The position numbers and the translations under genes are program-made. This document shows, piece by piece, positions 1-8,585 of a stretch of DNA of 64,000 bases; the stretch's first letter is position 1; every line of letters starts with the position of its first letter. The notes beneath the pieces were generated by a model, which was not told the origin of the DNA, did not search any database, and was given only the letters and a program-made list of their open reading frames with translations. Source of the DNA: Alphaproteobacteria bacterium UBA3612 (lineage in GTDB: Bacteria > Pseudomonadota > Alphaproteobacteria > Sphingomonadales > Sphingomonadaceae); NCBI GenBank assembly GCA_002375465.1, contig DFLT01000015.1, forward strand, positions 62,001-126,000, in the 5' to 3' direction.

Positions 1-1
1 G

Positions 2-442
2 TCGAAAAGCCCGTCCAAGGCGAAGGAAGCGCTGAGGCTGATGACGCAGGCGGCGAAGGCGGACCCGAAGAACGCCATGGCGCAGGCGTCCATCGGCGGC
101 TGGCATTCAGGCGCCATCGGCCAAATAGGCGGATTCGCGGCGAAGCTGGCGCTGGGCGCCTCTGAGGACAAGGCCATTGCAGCGTTTGAAAAAGCGTTGG
201 CGCTGGATGGGAAGAACCCGATCTGGCGCGCCTTTTACGCCATGGGCCTGATCGACATGGGCGAAGATAATGATGTTCAGCGCCTTCGCCGCATATTGGC
301 GCCAGCCGCGGCGATGAAGCCGCGAAACGGTTTCGAACGTCTGCTGATCAACCGCGCCAAGCAGCTGCTGGCGGTCGTCGATGACAAGGGCGAATTGGAA
401 GAGGTTGCCGAGGCGAACCGCCCCTTCGCCCAGTTCGATTGA
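2..442 (+). CDS. TPR-like protein, 3' part only
   Basis: The frame is open from the first bases of the window, so the true start lies upstream and only the C-terminal ~146 residues are visible. The segment AAFEKALALDGKNPIWRAFYAMGL has the small/large residue spacing of a tetratricopeptide helix pair, and a second, weaker pair precedes it. No enzyme motif is visible. The gene converges on the alanine dehydrogenase gene with a gap of about 40 bases. A general protein-protein interaction or assembly role is inferred only from the repeat; the specific function is unknown. Confidence 0.55.
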   Translation, partial: SKSPSKAKEALRLMTQAAKADPKNAMAQASIGGWHSGAIGQIGGFAAKLALGASEDKAIAAFEKALALDGKNPIWRAFYAMGLIDMGEDNDVQRLRRILAPAAAMKPRNGFERLLINRAKQLLAVVDDKGELEEVAEANRPFAQFD

Positions 443-485
443 GCGAAGAGGCGGGGTCAGCCCCGGTGTGCCAGGAGGGCGCCCG

Positions 486-1574
486 CTATAGGTTGAGGGC
501 GGTCTTCACCGCATCATGCGTAATCTGTCCGCCCTTTACATTCAGCCCTTCGGCAAGGCCGGGATCGGCGGCCAGGGCGGCGTCTACACCCATGTTGGCC
601 AGCCGTACGATATAGGGAAGCGTGGCATTGTTGAGCGCGAAGGTGGAGGTGCGCGCCACCGCGCCCGGCATGTTCGCGACGCAATAGTGGATCACGTCCT
701 CCTCCACATAGACAGGATCGCTATGTGTCGTGGGGCGCGACGTTTCGAAGCAGCCGCCCTGGTCGATGGCGACGTCGACGAGGACGGACCCGCGCTTCAT
801 CGTCTTCAGCATTTCGCGGGTGACGAGCTTTGGCGCGGCGGCACCCGGAATGAGCACGCAGCCGATCAGCAGGTGTGAATTTTCCACCGCGCGCTGGACG
901 GCGGCGGCGCTGGCGTAAACCGTCTTCACCCGATTCTGGAACAGCTCGTCCAGTTCGGCGAGGCGGAAGGTCGACACGTCGTAGATCGTCACGTCAGCGC
1001 CCAGGCCGACCGCCATCTGCGCCGCGTTGAAGCCGGAGATTCCGCCGCCCAGAATCGCGACCTTTGCCGGTGCGACGCCGGGAACGCCGCCCAGCAGGAT
1101 CCCCCTGCCGCCATTTTCCTTTTCCAGATAGTGCGCGCCCGCCTGAACGGAGAGGCGACCGGCAACCTGGCTCATGGGGCGCAGTAGCGGCAGACCGCCC
1201 GTGCGGTCGGTCACGGTTTCATAGGCAATGCAGGTCGCGCCCGATTTCATCAGTGCCTCTGCCTGCGGCTTGTCGGCGGCGAGGTGCAGATAGGTAAACA
1301 GAGTCTGGTGTGGTTTCAGCCATGCGCATTCGTGCAGCTGCGGCTCCTTCACCTTCACGATCATGTCGGCCGTTTCGAAAACGTCCTGTGGCGTCGGCAG
1401 GATCGTTGCGCCCACTGCACGGTAATCGTCGTCGGAAAAGTCGATGCCCGCACCGGCACCGGTTTCCACGAACACTTCGTGCCCGCCCGCCCCTGTGAGC
1501 TCGAAAACCGAAGCGGGCGTCATTCCGACGCGATATTCGTGAACCTTGATTTCCTTGGGAATACCAATCTTCAT
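486..1574 (-). CDS. ald: alanine dehydrogenase
   Basis: NAD-dependent L-alanine dehydrogenase, which interconverts L-alanine and pyruvate plus ammonia in the cytoplasm. At 362 residues it is close to the usual ~370. The N-terminal MKIGIPKEIK is the family signature. K74 (in VKVKEP) and H97 (in FTYLHLA) match the pyruvate-binding Lys and catalytic His. The NAD fold has GGGISG at 176-181 and an acidic D199 at the end of the second strand, which fits NAD rather than NADP. The C-terminal stretch NMPGAVARTSTFALNN is conserved. It is divergent from kup across about 250 bases. AlaDH is the best call; a transhydrogenase alpha subunit would be longer. Confidence 0.95.
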   Translation of the reverse strand: MKIGIPKEIKVHEYRVGMTPASVFELTGAGGHEVFVETGAGAGIDFSDDDYRAVGATILPTPQDVFETADMIVKVKEPQLHECAWLKPHQTLFTYLHLAADKPQAEALMKSGATCIAYETVTDRTGGLPLLRPMSQVAGRLSVQAGAHYLEKENGGRGILLGGVPGVAPAKVAILGGGISGFNAAQMAVGLGADVTIYDVSTFRLAELDELFQNRVKTVYASAAAVQRAVENSHLLIGCVLIPGAAAPKLVTREMLKTMKRGSVLVDVAIDQGGCFETSRPTTHSDPVYVEEDVIHYCVANMPGAVARTSTFALNNATLPYIVRLANMGVDAALAADPGLAEGLNVKGGQITHDAVKTALNL

Positions 1575-1827
1575 TGTGACGACCTTTTTCGAATATTGCC
1601 TCTTGCCGCCGGGTCCCGGGGATCAAGCCGAATGTGAACTAAGTCAGCAAGGGGGACGTGCGTTCGGAGCGGCGCCGGCCTGCCATGATTGGCGACCTTG
1701 CCAGCGTCGGCGCCGCAATAGGACAAATGAAGCTTGGACTCCACCATATTTGCCCACGGGGTTGCGAAGTGCTAGGCGCCGCCGCCTTCATGCTGCACCT
1801 GCGAAGTGAGCGTTCGGGACCTATTCT

Positions 1828-3741
1828 ATGTCCGCATCCCAAAAACCGCTGACCGGCGAAGATCGCCACTGGGCCACGGCCAAGCTGGCGCTCGGCGCGA
1901 TCGGCATCGTTTTCGGCGATATCGGTACATCGCCGCTTTATGCGTTTCGCGAGACATTCGTGGGGCCGCATCCGCTCGCGCTGGACCCATTGCACGTCTA
2001 TGGCGTGATCTCGCTGATCTTCTGGTCGATGACCCTGGTCGTCACGATCCAATATGTCTCCATCCTCATGCGGGCGGACAATAAGGGGCAGGGCGGGTCG
2101 CTGGCCCTGCTGGCGCTGATCTCTCGCAGTACGGAACGGGCGCGATGGGGTAAGGTGATCGTCGTGCTGGGCGTTTTCGCAACGGCCCTGTTCTATGGCG
2201 ATTCCATGATCACGCCTGCCATTTCCGTTCTATCGGCGGTGGAGGGTCTGACGGTCGTGAACCCAAGCTTGGAGCCGCTGGTCATCCCGATCGCCATCGG
2301 TCTGCTGGTGTTCCTGTTTTTCATCCAGTCGCGCGGCACGGCAAAGGTCGGTGCCATATTCGGCCCGATCATGCTGCTCTATTTCGCCACGATTTCCACG
2401 CTGGGGCTGATCCAGATCGTTCAGTACCCGGAAATCATCCTGGCCATGCTGAACCCGTGGAACGCGGTGATGTTTTTCGTTACCGACGGATATCTTGCCT
2501 TTCTGGCGCTGGGGTCGGTCGTACTGGCCGTGACGGGCGCAGAGGCGCTTTATTCCGACATGGGGCATTTCGGCAGGAAGCCGATCGCGATCAGCTGGCT
2601 GTGGTTCGTCATGCCGGCGCTGCTGCTGAACTATATGGGCCAGGCGGCGCTGATCGCAAATTCGGACGCCGAGGCCGCAGCAGAGGCGATCAAGTCGCCC
2701 TTCTTTATGTTGGCCCCCGAATTTCTGCGCCTGCCGCTGGTCTTCCTGGCCACCGCCGCCACCTTCATTGCCAGCCAGGCCGTTATTTCCGGCGCGTTCA
2801 GCGTGACGCACCAGGCGATCCAGCTGGGCTTCATTCCGCGCCTGTCGACCGTCCACACGTCGGCCGAGGAGGCGAACCAGATATATATTCCGGTCATCAA
2901 CTGGGCGTTGATGATCGCGGTGATCATCCTGGTTCTAACATTCCGCAATTCGTCGAACCTGGCGAGCGCCTATGGCATCGCCGTCACGGGCGCGATGCTG
3001 ATCGACACGGCGCTGCTGAGCGTGTTGTTGCCGATGGTCTGGAAGTGGAAACGCTGGGTCACCATCCCGCTGATGCTGGTATTCTTTATTGTTGACGGCG
3101 CCTATTTCGCCGCGAACATCACGAAGGTACCGGAAGGCGGCTGGTTCCCGCTGCTGGTGGGCGGCGTGGTCTTTACCCTGCTGACGACCTGGGCGCGCGG
3201 TCGGTTCCTGATGCGCCAGCGCATGCAGGAGGCGGGAATGCCCATGGAGGTGTTCGTGAAGTCCGCTGCGGGCAGCGCCACCCGTGTGCCCGGCACGGCG
3301 ATCTTCATGGCGTCCCAATCCGCAGGCGTTCCCCACGCGTTGCTACACAATATGAAGCATAACAAGGTGTTGCACGAGCGCATCGTTATCCTGACGGTGG
3401 AAATCCAGGAAGTGCCGCACATCGATCCGGAGGATCGCTGCAGCGTGACGGATCTGGGCGAAGGATTCTTCCGCATCGTGTTGCGATACGGGTTCCTGCA
3501 GGAAACCGATATTCCGCGGGCGCTGAAGGAAATCGAGGGAGTTTGTGGGCCGAAATTCGACATGATGACGACCAGCTTTTTCCTGTCGCGTCAGACCCTG
3601 ATCGCGGCGGACCGGCCGGGCATGGCGCTGTGGCGGGAAAAGCTGTTTTCCTGGATGCTGCGAAATTCGGCGACGGCGATGGAATTCTTCCGCCTGCCGA
3701 CCAACCGCGTGGTGGAACTGGGCAGCCAGGTCGAGATCTAA
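1828..3741 (+). CDS. kup: low-affinity potassium transporter Kup
   Basis: KUP/HAK family potassium:proton symporter of the inner membrane, 637 residues, the normal length. The N-terminal motif GIVFGDIGTSPLYAFRE is diagnostic, followed by about twelve hydrophobic segments up to roughly residue 450 and a soluble C-terminal domain. The conserved YGDSMITPAISVLSAVEG segment is intact. The ATG at 1828 is used because the KUP signature begins about 25 residues in. Its stop overlaps the stop of the convergent CysQ-like gene by 4 bases, so there is no room for a separate terminator between them. Confidence 0.96.
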   Translation: MSASQKPLTGEDRHWATAKLALGAIGIVFGDIGTSPLYAFRETFVGPHPLALDPLHVYGVISLIFWSMTLVVTIQYVSILMRADNKGQGGSLALLALISRSTERARWGKVIVVLGVFATALFYGDSMITPAISVLSAVEGLTVVNPSLEPLVIPIAIGLLVFLFFIQSRGTAKVGAIFGPIMLLYFATISTLGLIQIVQYPEIILAMLNPWNAVMFFVTDGYLAFLALGSVVLAVTGAEALYSDMGHFGRKPIAISWLWFVMPALLLNYMGQAALIANSDAEAAAEAIKSPFFMLAPEFLRLPLVFLATAATFIASQAVISGAFSVTHQAIQLGFIPRLSTVHTSAEEANQIYIPVINWALMIAVIILVLTFRNSSNLASAYGIAVTGAMLIDTALLSVLLPMVWKWKRWVTIPLMLVFFIVDGAYFAANITKVPEGGWFPLLVGGVVFTLLTTWARGRFLMRQRMQEAGMPMEVFVKSAAGSATRVPGTAIFMASQSAGVPHALLHNMKHNKVLHERIVILTVEIQEVPHIDPEDRCSVTDLGEGFFRIVLRYGFLQETDIPRALKEIEGVCGPKFDMMTTSFFLSRQTLIAADRPGMALWREKLFSWMLRNSATAMEFFRLPTNRVVELGSQVEI

Positions 3742-4493
3742 CCGCCAGATTCTTCGCGCGCGAGGGCGATGAACTGCGCGGCGCGGTGGCGGTGGCAGAT
3801 CAACAGATCGGGGACGATCACGTTGCGCCGGTTGTAACGCAGCGGCGAGCCATCGATTCGGGAACAATGAAGCCCAGCCGCCAGCGCCACGGCGACAGGC
3901 GCGCAATTATCCCATTCGGACTGTTCGCCCGTGTGAATATAGGCATCGGCCTGTCCCAATATGACCGCAGCCGTCTTTGCGCCCGCAGAGCCGATGCGGA
4001 CGCATTCGGCGCCGACCCGCCGCGCGATGGCGGCGGCAATCGGGGCGGGGCGCGTGCGGCTGGTGGCGATGCGGAGCTTGGCCGCCTCCGCAGGTAGAGC
4101 GGGCGGCGTGTCCGAACGCAGTACGATGTCACGCGGCGGCAGGCCGACGGCGCCGACGGCGGGTGCGCCATTCACGCTGAGCCCGACATGGACGGCGAAA
4201 TCGTCGCGCCCCTGTCGATATTCCCGCGTTCCATCCAGGGGGTCGATGATCCAGACGCGCTCTGCGCCAAGGCGGTCGCCGCTGTCGGCCGATTCCTCTG
4301 AAAGGATCGCATCGCCCGGCCGGTGACGGGCTAGCGCTGCAAGGATCAAATCGTTCGCCTGCCTGTCGCCTGCGTCGCCCAATGCGGTGCCTGAAAGGCC
4401 GGAGTCGCTGCGAATGTGCATCAGGAGATGCCCCGCCTGAACCGCCAGCGTGGCGGCGAGATCGGCATCGGTCAGCGCACTATGGTCGGGCAT
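3738..4493 (-). CDS. cysQ: CysQ-like 3'(2'),5'-bisphosphate nucleotidase / inositol monophosphatase family
   Basis: Magnesium-dependent phosphatase of the inositol monophosphatase superfamily. The metal-site motifs are visible in order: ILSEES, WIIDPLDGTREY and SEWDNCAPVAVALAAG. CysQ removes 3'-phosphate from PAP(S) in sulfate assimilation; that substrate is inferred from the overall resemblance and is not proved by motif. The start at 4493 (MPDHSAL) is preferred over an upstream in-frame ATG because GGGGGAG sits 8 bases before it and the upstream extension looks non-coding. Length 251 residues, typical. Divergent from the YegP-like gene. Confidence 0.85.
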   Translation of the reverse strand: MPDHSALTDADLAATLAVQAGHLLMHIRSDSGLSGTALGDAGDRQANDLILAALARHRPGDAILSEESADSGDRLGAERVWIIDPLDGTREYRQGRDDFAVHVGLSVNGAPAVGAVGLPPRDIVLRSDTPPALPAEAAKLRIATSRTRPAPIAAAIARRVGAECVRIGSAGAKTAAVILGQADAYIHTGEQSEWDNCAPVAVALAAGLHCSRIDGSPLRYNRRNVIVPDLLICHRHRAAQFIALAREESGG

Positions 4494-4617
4494 GAAGCTC
4501 TCCCCCCGTTGGTGAGGACATGGGACGGTCACTGTCATCAATCCCCCAGCCCGCCGGTTGATCCAAGATGCTCGCCCGATATGGTGTCGATGCAAATAAT
4601 CGAGAGGGAGATACAGA

Positions 4618-4794
4618 ATGGCGCACAAGTTCGAGATTTATACCGATAAGGCGGGCGAACACCGGGTGCGGTTCAAGTATAATAACGAGATCATTTTTTC
4701 GACCGAAGGCTATGCCAGCCGATCCGGTGCAAAGCGTGCCATTGAGTCGATACAGCAGCATGTCGGCGGTGCGGAGACAGTCGAGGCAGACTGA
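4618..4794 (+). CDS. YegP-like DUF1508 protein
   Basis: A 58-residue protein beginning MAHKFEIYTDKAGEHRVRF and containing the DUF1508 core: F-x-I-Y-x-D-x-x-G-x-x-R-x-R-F, then SxGAKRAIESIQQ. DUF1508 proteins usually carry one or two such repeats; this one has a single repeat. The molecular function of the family is not established. A strong ribosome site, GAGAGGGAG, lies 6 bases before the ATG. It sits between the divergent CysQ-like gene and the flavin monooxygenase, 93 bases upstream of the latter. Confidence 0.85.
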   Translation: MAHKFEIYTDKAGEHRVRFKYNNEIIFSTEGYASRSGAKRAIESIQQHVGGAETVEAD

Positions 4795-4887
4795 CACAGC
4801 GCTATCCGCCCGGTTCGTCGGTTTCGTTAGCTTGTAGGGGAGAGGCCCCTATCCTAGCTGTCGCCCCATTGTGGAAGGGCGCGGGTA

Positions 4888-6411
4888 ATGACGGCAGACG
4901 AGGCTGAGTCGGGCTGGGCCGAAGCGGAATTGGCCGAATCGGACGTGCCGCGCCGCGTCGACGTATTGATCGTGGGTGCGGGATTGTCCGGGATCGGGGC
5001 CGCCGTGCACCTGGGCATGCGCTGTCCGAGGAAAAGCTATGCCATCGTCGAGGCGGGGGGCGCCATTGGCGGGACGTGGGATCTGTTCCGATATCCGGGC
5101 ATACGGTCCGACAGCGACATGCATACGCTGGGCTATATGTTCAAACCGTGGACGGAGGCGAAGTCCATCGCGGACGGCCCGGCCATCCTGAAATATATCA
5201 GGGAAACCGCCGACGAATATGATGTTCGTCGGCGTATCCATTTTCATACCGAGGTCGTCCATGCGGACTGGTCGAGCGAGTCGGCGGAGTGGATCGTCAC
5301 GGTGCGCCGTCGGGGCAAGACCGCGGAAATACGCTGTGGATTCCTCTACATGAATTCCGGCTATTATGATTATTCGCAGGGATATCGCCCGGAATTCGCC
5401 GGCGAGGACCGCTTTGCCGGACGGATCGTGCATCCGCAGCATTGGCCGGAAGATCTGGACCATGCCGGCAAGCGCGTCGCCGTAATCGGGTCGGGCGCGA
5501 CGGCCGTGACGCTGGTCCCCGCGCTGGCGAAGAAAGCGGCGCACGTCACCATGGTACAGCGTTCGCCGAGCTGGATAATGTCGCGGCCAGCAGAGGATCG
5601 TGCGGCAAATTTCCTGCGCCGGTGGCTGGGGGCGAAACTGGCGTACAGGCTGACCCGGATCAAGAATGTCTGGGGGCAGCGGTTCCTGTTCCGGCGAGCC
5701 CGCGCGGAGCCGGAGAAGATCGGTGCCAAATTGCTGGACGCAGCGCGCCGGAAGCTGGGGGCTGGATTCGATGTCGAGACGCACCTGACGCCGCGCTATG
5801 GGCCATGGGAACAGCGCCTGTGCCTGGTGCCGGACGATGATCTGTTCGATGCGCTGAAGGCGGGGAATGCCGACATGGTCACCGGCGAGATTGCCACCTT
5901 TACCCCCGACGGGCTGAAAATGAAGGATGGGACGAAGGTTGAGGCGGACATCGTCGTTACGGCGACGGGCCTGAACCTGAAACTGCTGGGCGGGATGACC
6001 CTGTCGATTGACGGGGAGCCGGCCCGGCTGAACCAGACCTATCCCTATAAGGGCGTGATGTTCGCAGGAATCCCGAACCTGGCGTCGACGTTCGGCTATT
6101 CCAATGCAAGCTGGACGCTGAAGGCCGATATTGCGGCGATCTACGTCTGCCGGTTGCTGAACGAGATGGACCGGCGCGGCGCAGATATTGCCCTGCCTGA
6201 ACTTCCCCCAGCAGGAGAGTTCGAGGAGGCGCCGCTATGGGACCTGAGTTCAGGCTATTTCCAGCGCGCCGCGCACATCATGCCAAAGGGGACAAACCTG
6301 CCGCCCTGGCATCAACCGCACGATTATGTGGAGGACCGAAAGGAGTTGACCAAGAACCCCGTGGACGACGGCACAATGATATTCAGGGCAGCGGGTGGGG
6401 GGACAATATAG
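4888..6411 (+). CDS. flavin-containing (Baeyer-Villiger type) monooxygenase
   Basis: FAD- and NADPH-dependent monooxygenase, 507 residues. Visible motifs are an FAD Rossmann site VGAGLSGIGAA (29-39), the GGTWDLFRYPGIRSDSD segment (61-77), the Baeyer-Villiger fingerprint FAGRIVHPQHWP (176-187), and a second Rossmann site GSGATA (201-206) for NADPH. The combination resembles EthA-type Baeyer-Villiger enzymes, which insert oxygen next to ketones or oxidise heteroatoms. The substrate cannot be read from the sequence. A Shine-Dalgarno GGAAGGGCG precedes the ATG. A 7-bp stem-loop (6417-6432) follows the stop. Confidence 0.9.
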   Translation: MTADEAESGWAEAELAESDVPRRVDVLIVGAGLSGIGAAVHLGMRCPRKSYAIVEAGGAIGGTWDLFRYPGIRSDSDMHTLGYMFKPWTEAKSIADGPAILKYIRETADEYDVRRRIHFHTEVVHADWSSESAEWIVTVRRRGKTAEIRCGFLYMNSGYYDYSQGYRPEFAGEDRFAGRIVHPQHWPEDLDHAGKRVAVIGSGATAVTLVPALAKKAAHVTMVQRSPSWIMSRPAEDRAANFLRRWLGAKLAYRLTRIKNVWGQRFLFRRARAEPEKIGAKLLDAARRKLGAGFDVETHLTPRYGPWEQRLCLVPDDDLFDALKAGNADMVTGEIATFTPDGLKMKDGTKVEADIVVTATGLNLKLLGGMTLSIDGEPARLNQTYPYKGVMFAGIPNLASTFGYSNASWTLKADIAAIYVCRLLNEMDRRGADIALPELPPAGEFEEAPLWDLSSGYFQRAAHIMPKGTNLPPWHQPHDYVEDRKELTKNPVDDGTMIFRAAGGGTI

Positions 6412-6461
6412 ACGAAAGCCGATAGATCGGCTAAGGAATAACCAAATAGGCACTTTTTATG

Positions 6462-6490
6462 TTGACGAGCGAACCGATCGCATGTATAAG
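6462..6490 (+). promoter_or_regulatory. strong sigma70-type promoter for the GTA-like cluster
   Basis: TTGACG at 6462-6467 and TATAAG at 6485-6490 are separated by exactly 17 bp, near-consensus for a housekeeping sigma factor. Predicted transcription start is around 6497, which gives a 76-base leader before the first GTA-like gene at 6573. It is the cleanest sigma70 promoter seen in the window. Confidence 0.7.
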
Positions 6491-6531
6491 GAAGCCACAG
6501 TGAGAAATTGTCCCACAGGGGGCTAGTAAGG

Positions 6532-6556
6532 GGCGCCGGTCGAGGGCGCCTTTTTT
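6532..6556 (+). terminator. intrinsic terminator inside the GTA leader (attenuator or sRNA end)
   Basis: GGCGCC (6532-6537) and GGCGCC (6545-6550) are self-complementary and form a 6-bp GC stem with a 7-base loop, followed directly by TTTTTT (6551-6556). It lies about 35-60 bases after the predicted start at 6497 and before the first gene, so most transcripts from 6497 should end here unless antitermination occurs. A second small stem, CGTTG/CAACG (6557-6570), encloses the G-rich ribosome site of the next gene. Confidence 0.7.
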
Positions 6557-6572
6557 CGTTGGGGGCAACGAT

Positions 6573-7163
6573 ATGGCGAGACGAACTCGGTCGGTGTCGA
6601 GGCATCGTGATGGCGACCGTGCGGAACGCCTGCGGGCCGTTCGCGACATGGCCATGCTGAGGCTGGAGACGCGGCTGATCGAGCGTTGTACCGACGGGGA
6701 TTTGCAGCCCTATAAACATGGCGGCGAGGTGAAGGGCGAGTATCGCACCTATCCCGATAATGTCGCGATCGAACTGCTGCGCCAGAGCGAGCGACGGCAG
6801 ATCGCGCGCGAACAGGCAGAGCGGGAGCGGGAGGAGAAAGCAGCGGCCGACGAGGCCGAGGCGTCGTCGAGGGCCGCGCGAAATCCGGCCTTCGACCCGG
6901 ACGACAGATCGCTTGCCGCGTTGCGCGCCTATGAAGCCGAAGCGGTGATTTCGCGGTCCATGTTGGCAAAGGCGATCATGACGGAAGAGGAAATCGTGCG
7001 CCTGACGGGCGGGACCGGCGTGTCAGGCGGGGAAGCGGGGCCAGCGGGGGACGTGGACATTGCAGACGACATGGATCGACCGGCTGAAGGCGTTGCCGGA
7101 AGAGGCGAAGTTCCGCGTGGTAGCGCGGCTGCAGGAGGACAGGGACAGGCAGACCTATCATGA
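6573..7163 (+). CDS. putative GTA/phage terminase small subunit (gp1-like)
   Basis: A 196-residue charged protein directly upstream of the large terminase. The N-terminal half is rich in Arg/Leu helices (MARRTRSVSRHRDGDRAERL..., YPDNVAIELLRQSERRQ) and a coiled-coil-like Glu/Arg stretch runs from about 68 to 100. The assignment as small terminase rests on position (first gene of GTA clusters), size and helical DNA-binding-like character; no diagnostic motif is recognised. Its last ~35 codons overlap the terminase start by 104 bases and are low in complexity, so the C-terminus may be poorly constrained. Confidence 0.5.
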   Translation: MARRTRSVSRHRDGDRAERLRAVRDMAMLRLETRLIERCTDGDLQPYKHGGEVKGEYRTYPDNVAIELLRQSERRQIAREQAEREREEKAAADEAEASSRAARNPAFDPDDRSLAALRAYEAEAVISRSMLAKAIMTEEEIVRLTGGTGVSGGEAGPAGDVDIADDMDRPAEGVAGRGEVPRGSAAAGGQGQADLS

Positions 7164-8394
7164 CTGGCCCACCTGGACGCGAGAGCGTCAGAATTGGCCC
7201 GGGAGCGATCCCGATGTCTGGCTGATGCTGGCAGGCCGCGGTTTCGGCAAGACGCGCGCTGGCGCGGAATGGATACGGTCGGTGGCGCCGCGTACGCATG
7301 GCGCGCGTATCGCCCTGATAGGGGCGAACGCCAGCGATGTTCGCAACATCATGGTGGAGGGGACATCCGGCCTGATGGCGTTGGGCGATCCGCGCTGGCG
7401 CCCGACCTTTTATCCTTCGCGCGGGGAATTGAGATGGTCGCAGACGGGCGCGGTGGCGACGGTCTATTCGGCGGAGGTGCCGGACAGCCTGCGCGGCCCG
7501 GAACATCATGCCGCCTGGGGGGACGAACTGGCCAAATGGGCGCGACCCGAGGAGACGCTGGCGAATCTGCGCATGGGATTGCGGCTGGGCAAACGGCCCA
7601 AATTGTTGCTGACCACGACGCCAAAGCCGTCGCGGCTGCTGGCCAGCCTGCTGGAGGATCCCGCCGTCGCGGTGACGCGGGGGTCGACGTTCGAGAATCA
7701 CACTTTGCCAGCGGCATTCCTGTCCGCGATGCAGCGCGACTATGGCGGGACGCGACGGGGACGGCAGGAACTGGACGGCGAACTATTGTCCGAACTGGAA
7801 GGGGCGCTGTGGACCAGGGGGATGCTGGAGTCGCTGCGCGTTCAGAAGGCGCCGGGTCTATTAAGGCGCGTGGTCGTCGGCGTCGATCCGCCCGCCGGAG
7901 GCAATGGGCCGGACGCCGCACTATGCGGGATCGTGGTGGCGGGACTGGGGCCGGTTGGCCGGAATGGCGAGGACATTGCCTATGTTCTGGCGGATGCGAG
8001 CCTGGGTGGGCAATCGCCAGAGGGCTGGGCGCGCGCGGTTGCGCTGGCGGCGCGAGATTGGGATGCGGATCGCGTCATTGCAGAGGTCAATAATGGCGGC
8101 GACATGGTGGAAGCGGTGCTGAAGGGTGTCGCATCCGGCCTGCCGGTCAGATCGGTGCGCGCATCGCGCGGCAAGGTCGCGCGGGCGGAACCGGTGGCGG
8201 CGCTGTACGAAGCGGGGCGTGTGCGGCACGTTGGTACGATGCCGCAATTGGAGGACGAATTGTGCGGCCTGCTGGCAGGAGGAGATTATGCAGGGCCGGG
8301 TAAGTCGCCCGACCGTGCCGATGCGCTGGTCTGGGCGCTGACCGAACTGATGCTGGGGAAAGCAGAGCGGCGGCCGCAGGTGCGGGCAATCTGA
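7060..8394 (+). CDS. terminase large subunit, GTA gp2-like
   Basis: DNA-packaging ATPase/nuclease, 444 residues. Visible are the Walker A motif LAGRGFGKTRAGAEW, a Walker B-like HAAWGDELAKW, the coupling motif LLTTTPKPS, the RNase H-like nuclease segments VVGVDPPAG and VIAEVNNGGDMVEAVL, and the C-terminal DRADALVWALTEL. All key residues look intact, so the gene is not an obvious pseudogene. The chosen start is TTG at 7060 because the N-terminal WIDRLKALPEEAKF is family-like and no ATG lies in frame before the ATPase motif. It overlaps the preceding gene. Confidence 0.92.
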   Translation: MQTTWIDRLKALPEEAKFRVVARLQEDRDRQTYHDWPTWTRERQNWPGSDPDVWLMLAGRGFGKTRAGAEWIRSVAPRTHGARIALIGANASDVRNIMVEGTSGLMALGDPRWRPTFYPSRGELRWSQTGAVATVYSAEVPDSLRGPEHHAAWGDELAKWARPEETLANLRMGLRLGKRPKLLLTTTPKPSRLLASLLEDPAVAVTRGSTFENHTLPAAFLSAMQRDYGGTRRGRQELDGELLSELEGALWTRGMLESLRVQKAPGLLRRVVVGVDPPAGGNGPDAALCGIVVAGLGPVGRNGEDIAYVLADASLGGQSPEGWARAVALAARDWDADRVIAEVNNGGDMVEAVLKGVASGLPVRSVRASRGKVARAEPVAALYEAGRVRHVGTMPQLEDELCGLLAGGDYAGPGKSPDRADALVWALTELMLGKAERRPQVRAI

Positions 8395-8399
8395 GGAGC

Positions 8400-8507
8400 G
8401 GGGTGCGCGCTTCCCCCGAGGCGCGCACCCCCTTGCTGCCTGCCCTTGCCGTGGCGGCGCAAGAAGAGCCGATCCGCGCCAAATGCTGCGGATCGAGCTT
8501 ATTTCGG
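8400..8507 (-). ncRNA. candidate sigma54-dependent small RNA in the terL-portal gap
   Basis: Downstream of the orphan sigma54 promoter (8519-8533, - strand) no start codon or protein frame with family character is seen, but the sequence folds well. One perfect 8-bp stem (8470-8477 with 8488-8495, loop 10) is followed by a perfect 11-bp GC stem (8400-8410 with 8421-8431, loop 10). A predicted start near 8507 and an end at the last stem give an RNA of about 108 bases lying just beyond the terminase stop. There is no U-run after the last stem, so the 3' end is uncertain. The promoter may instead have lost its gene. Confidence 0.3.
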
Positions 8508-8518
8508 AACAAAAACAA

Positions 8519-8533
8519 GCAAGGTCCGGGCCA
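8519..8533 (-). promoter_or_regulatory. sigma54 (-24/-12) promoter, orphan
   Basis: On the - strand the sequence reads TGGCCCGGACCTTGCT. This matches the RpoN consensus TGGCACGNNNNTTGCW at all but one fixed position. It points left, into the terL-portal gap, away from portal and against the direction of the GTA-like genes. It matches the promoters of the two PEP-CTERM genes in this window in layout, including the distance to an upstream element. Confidence 0.6.
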
Positions 8534-8585
8534 GACACGTAAGTATATGTTTTTATGTAATTCGTGCCGATGATGGTCATCAAGG

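Noticed and set aside
6500..6526. Eight-codon GTG-started frame in the GTA leader, a possible leader peptide
   Set aside because: The predicted transcript start leaves no ribosome site before it and the codons show no run of one amino acid.
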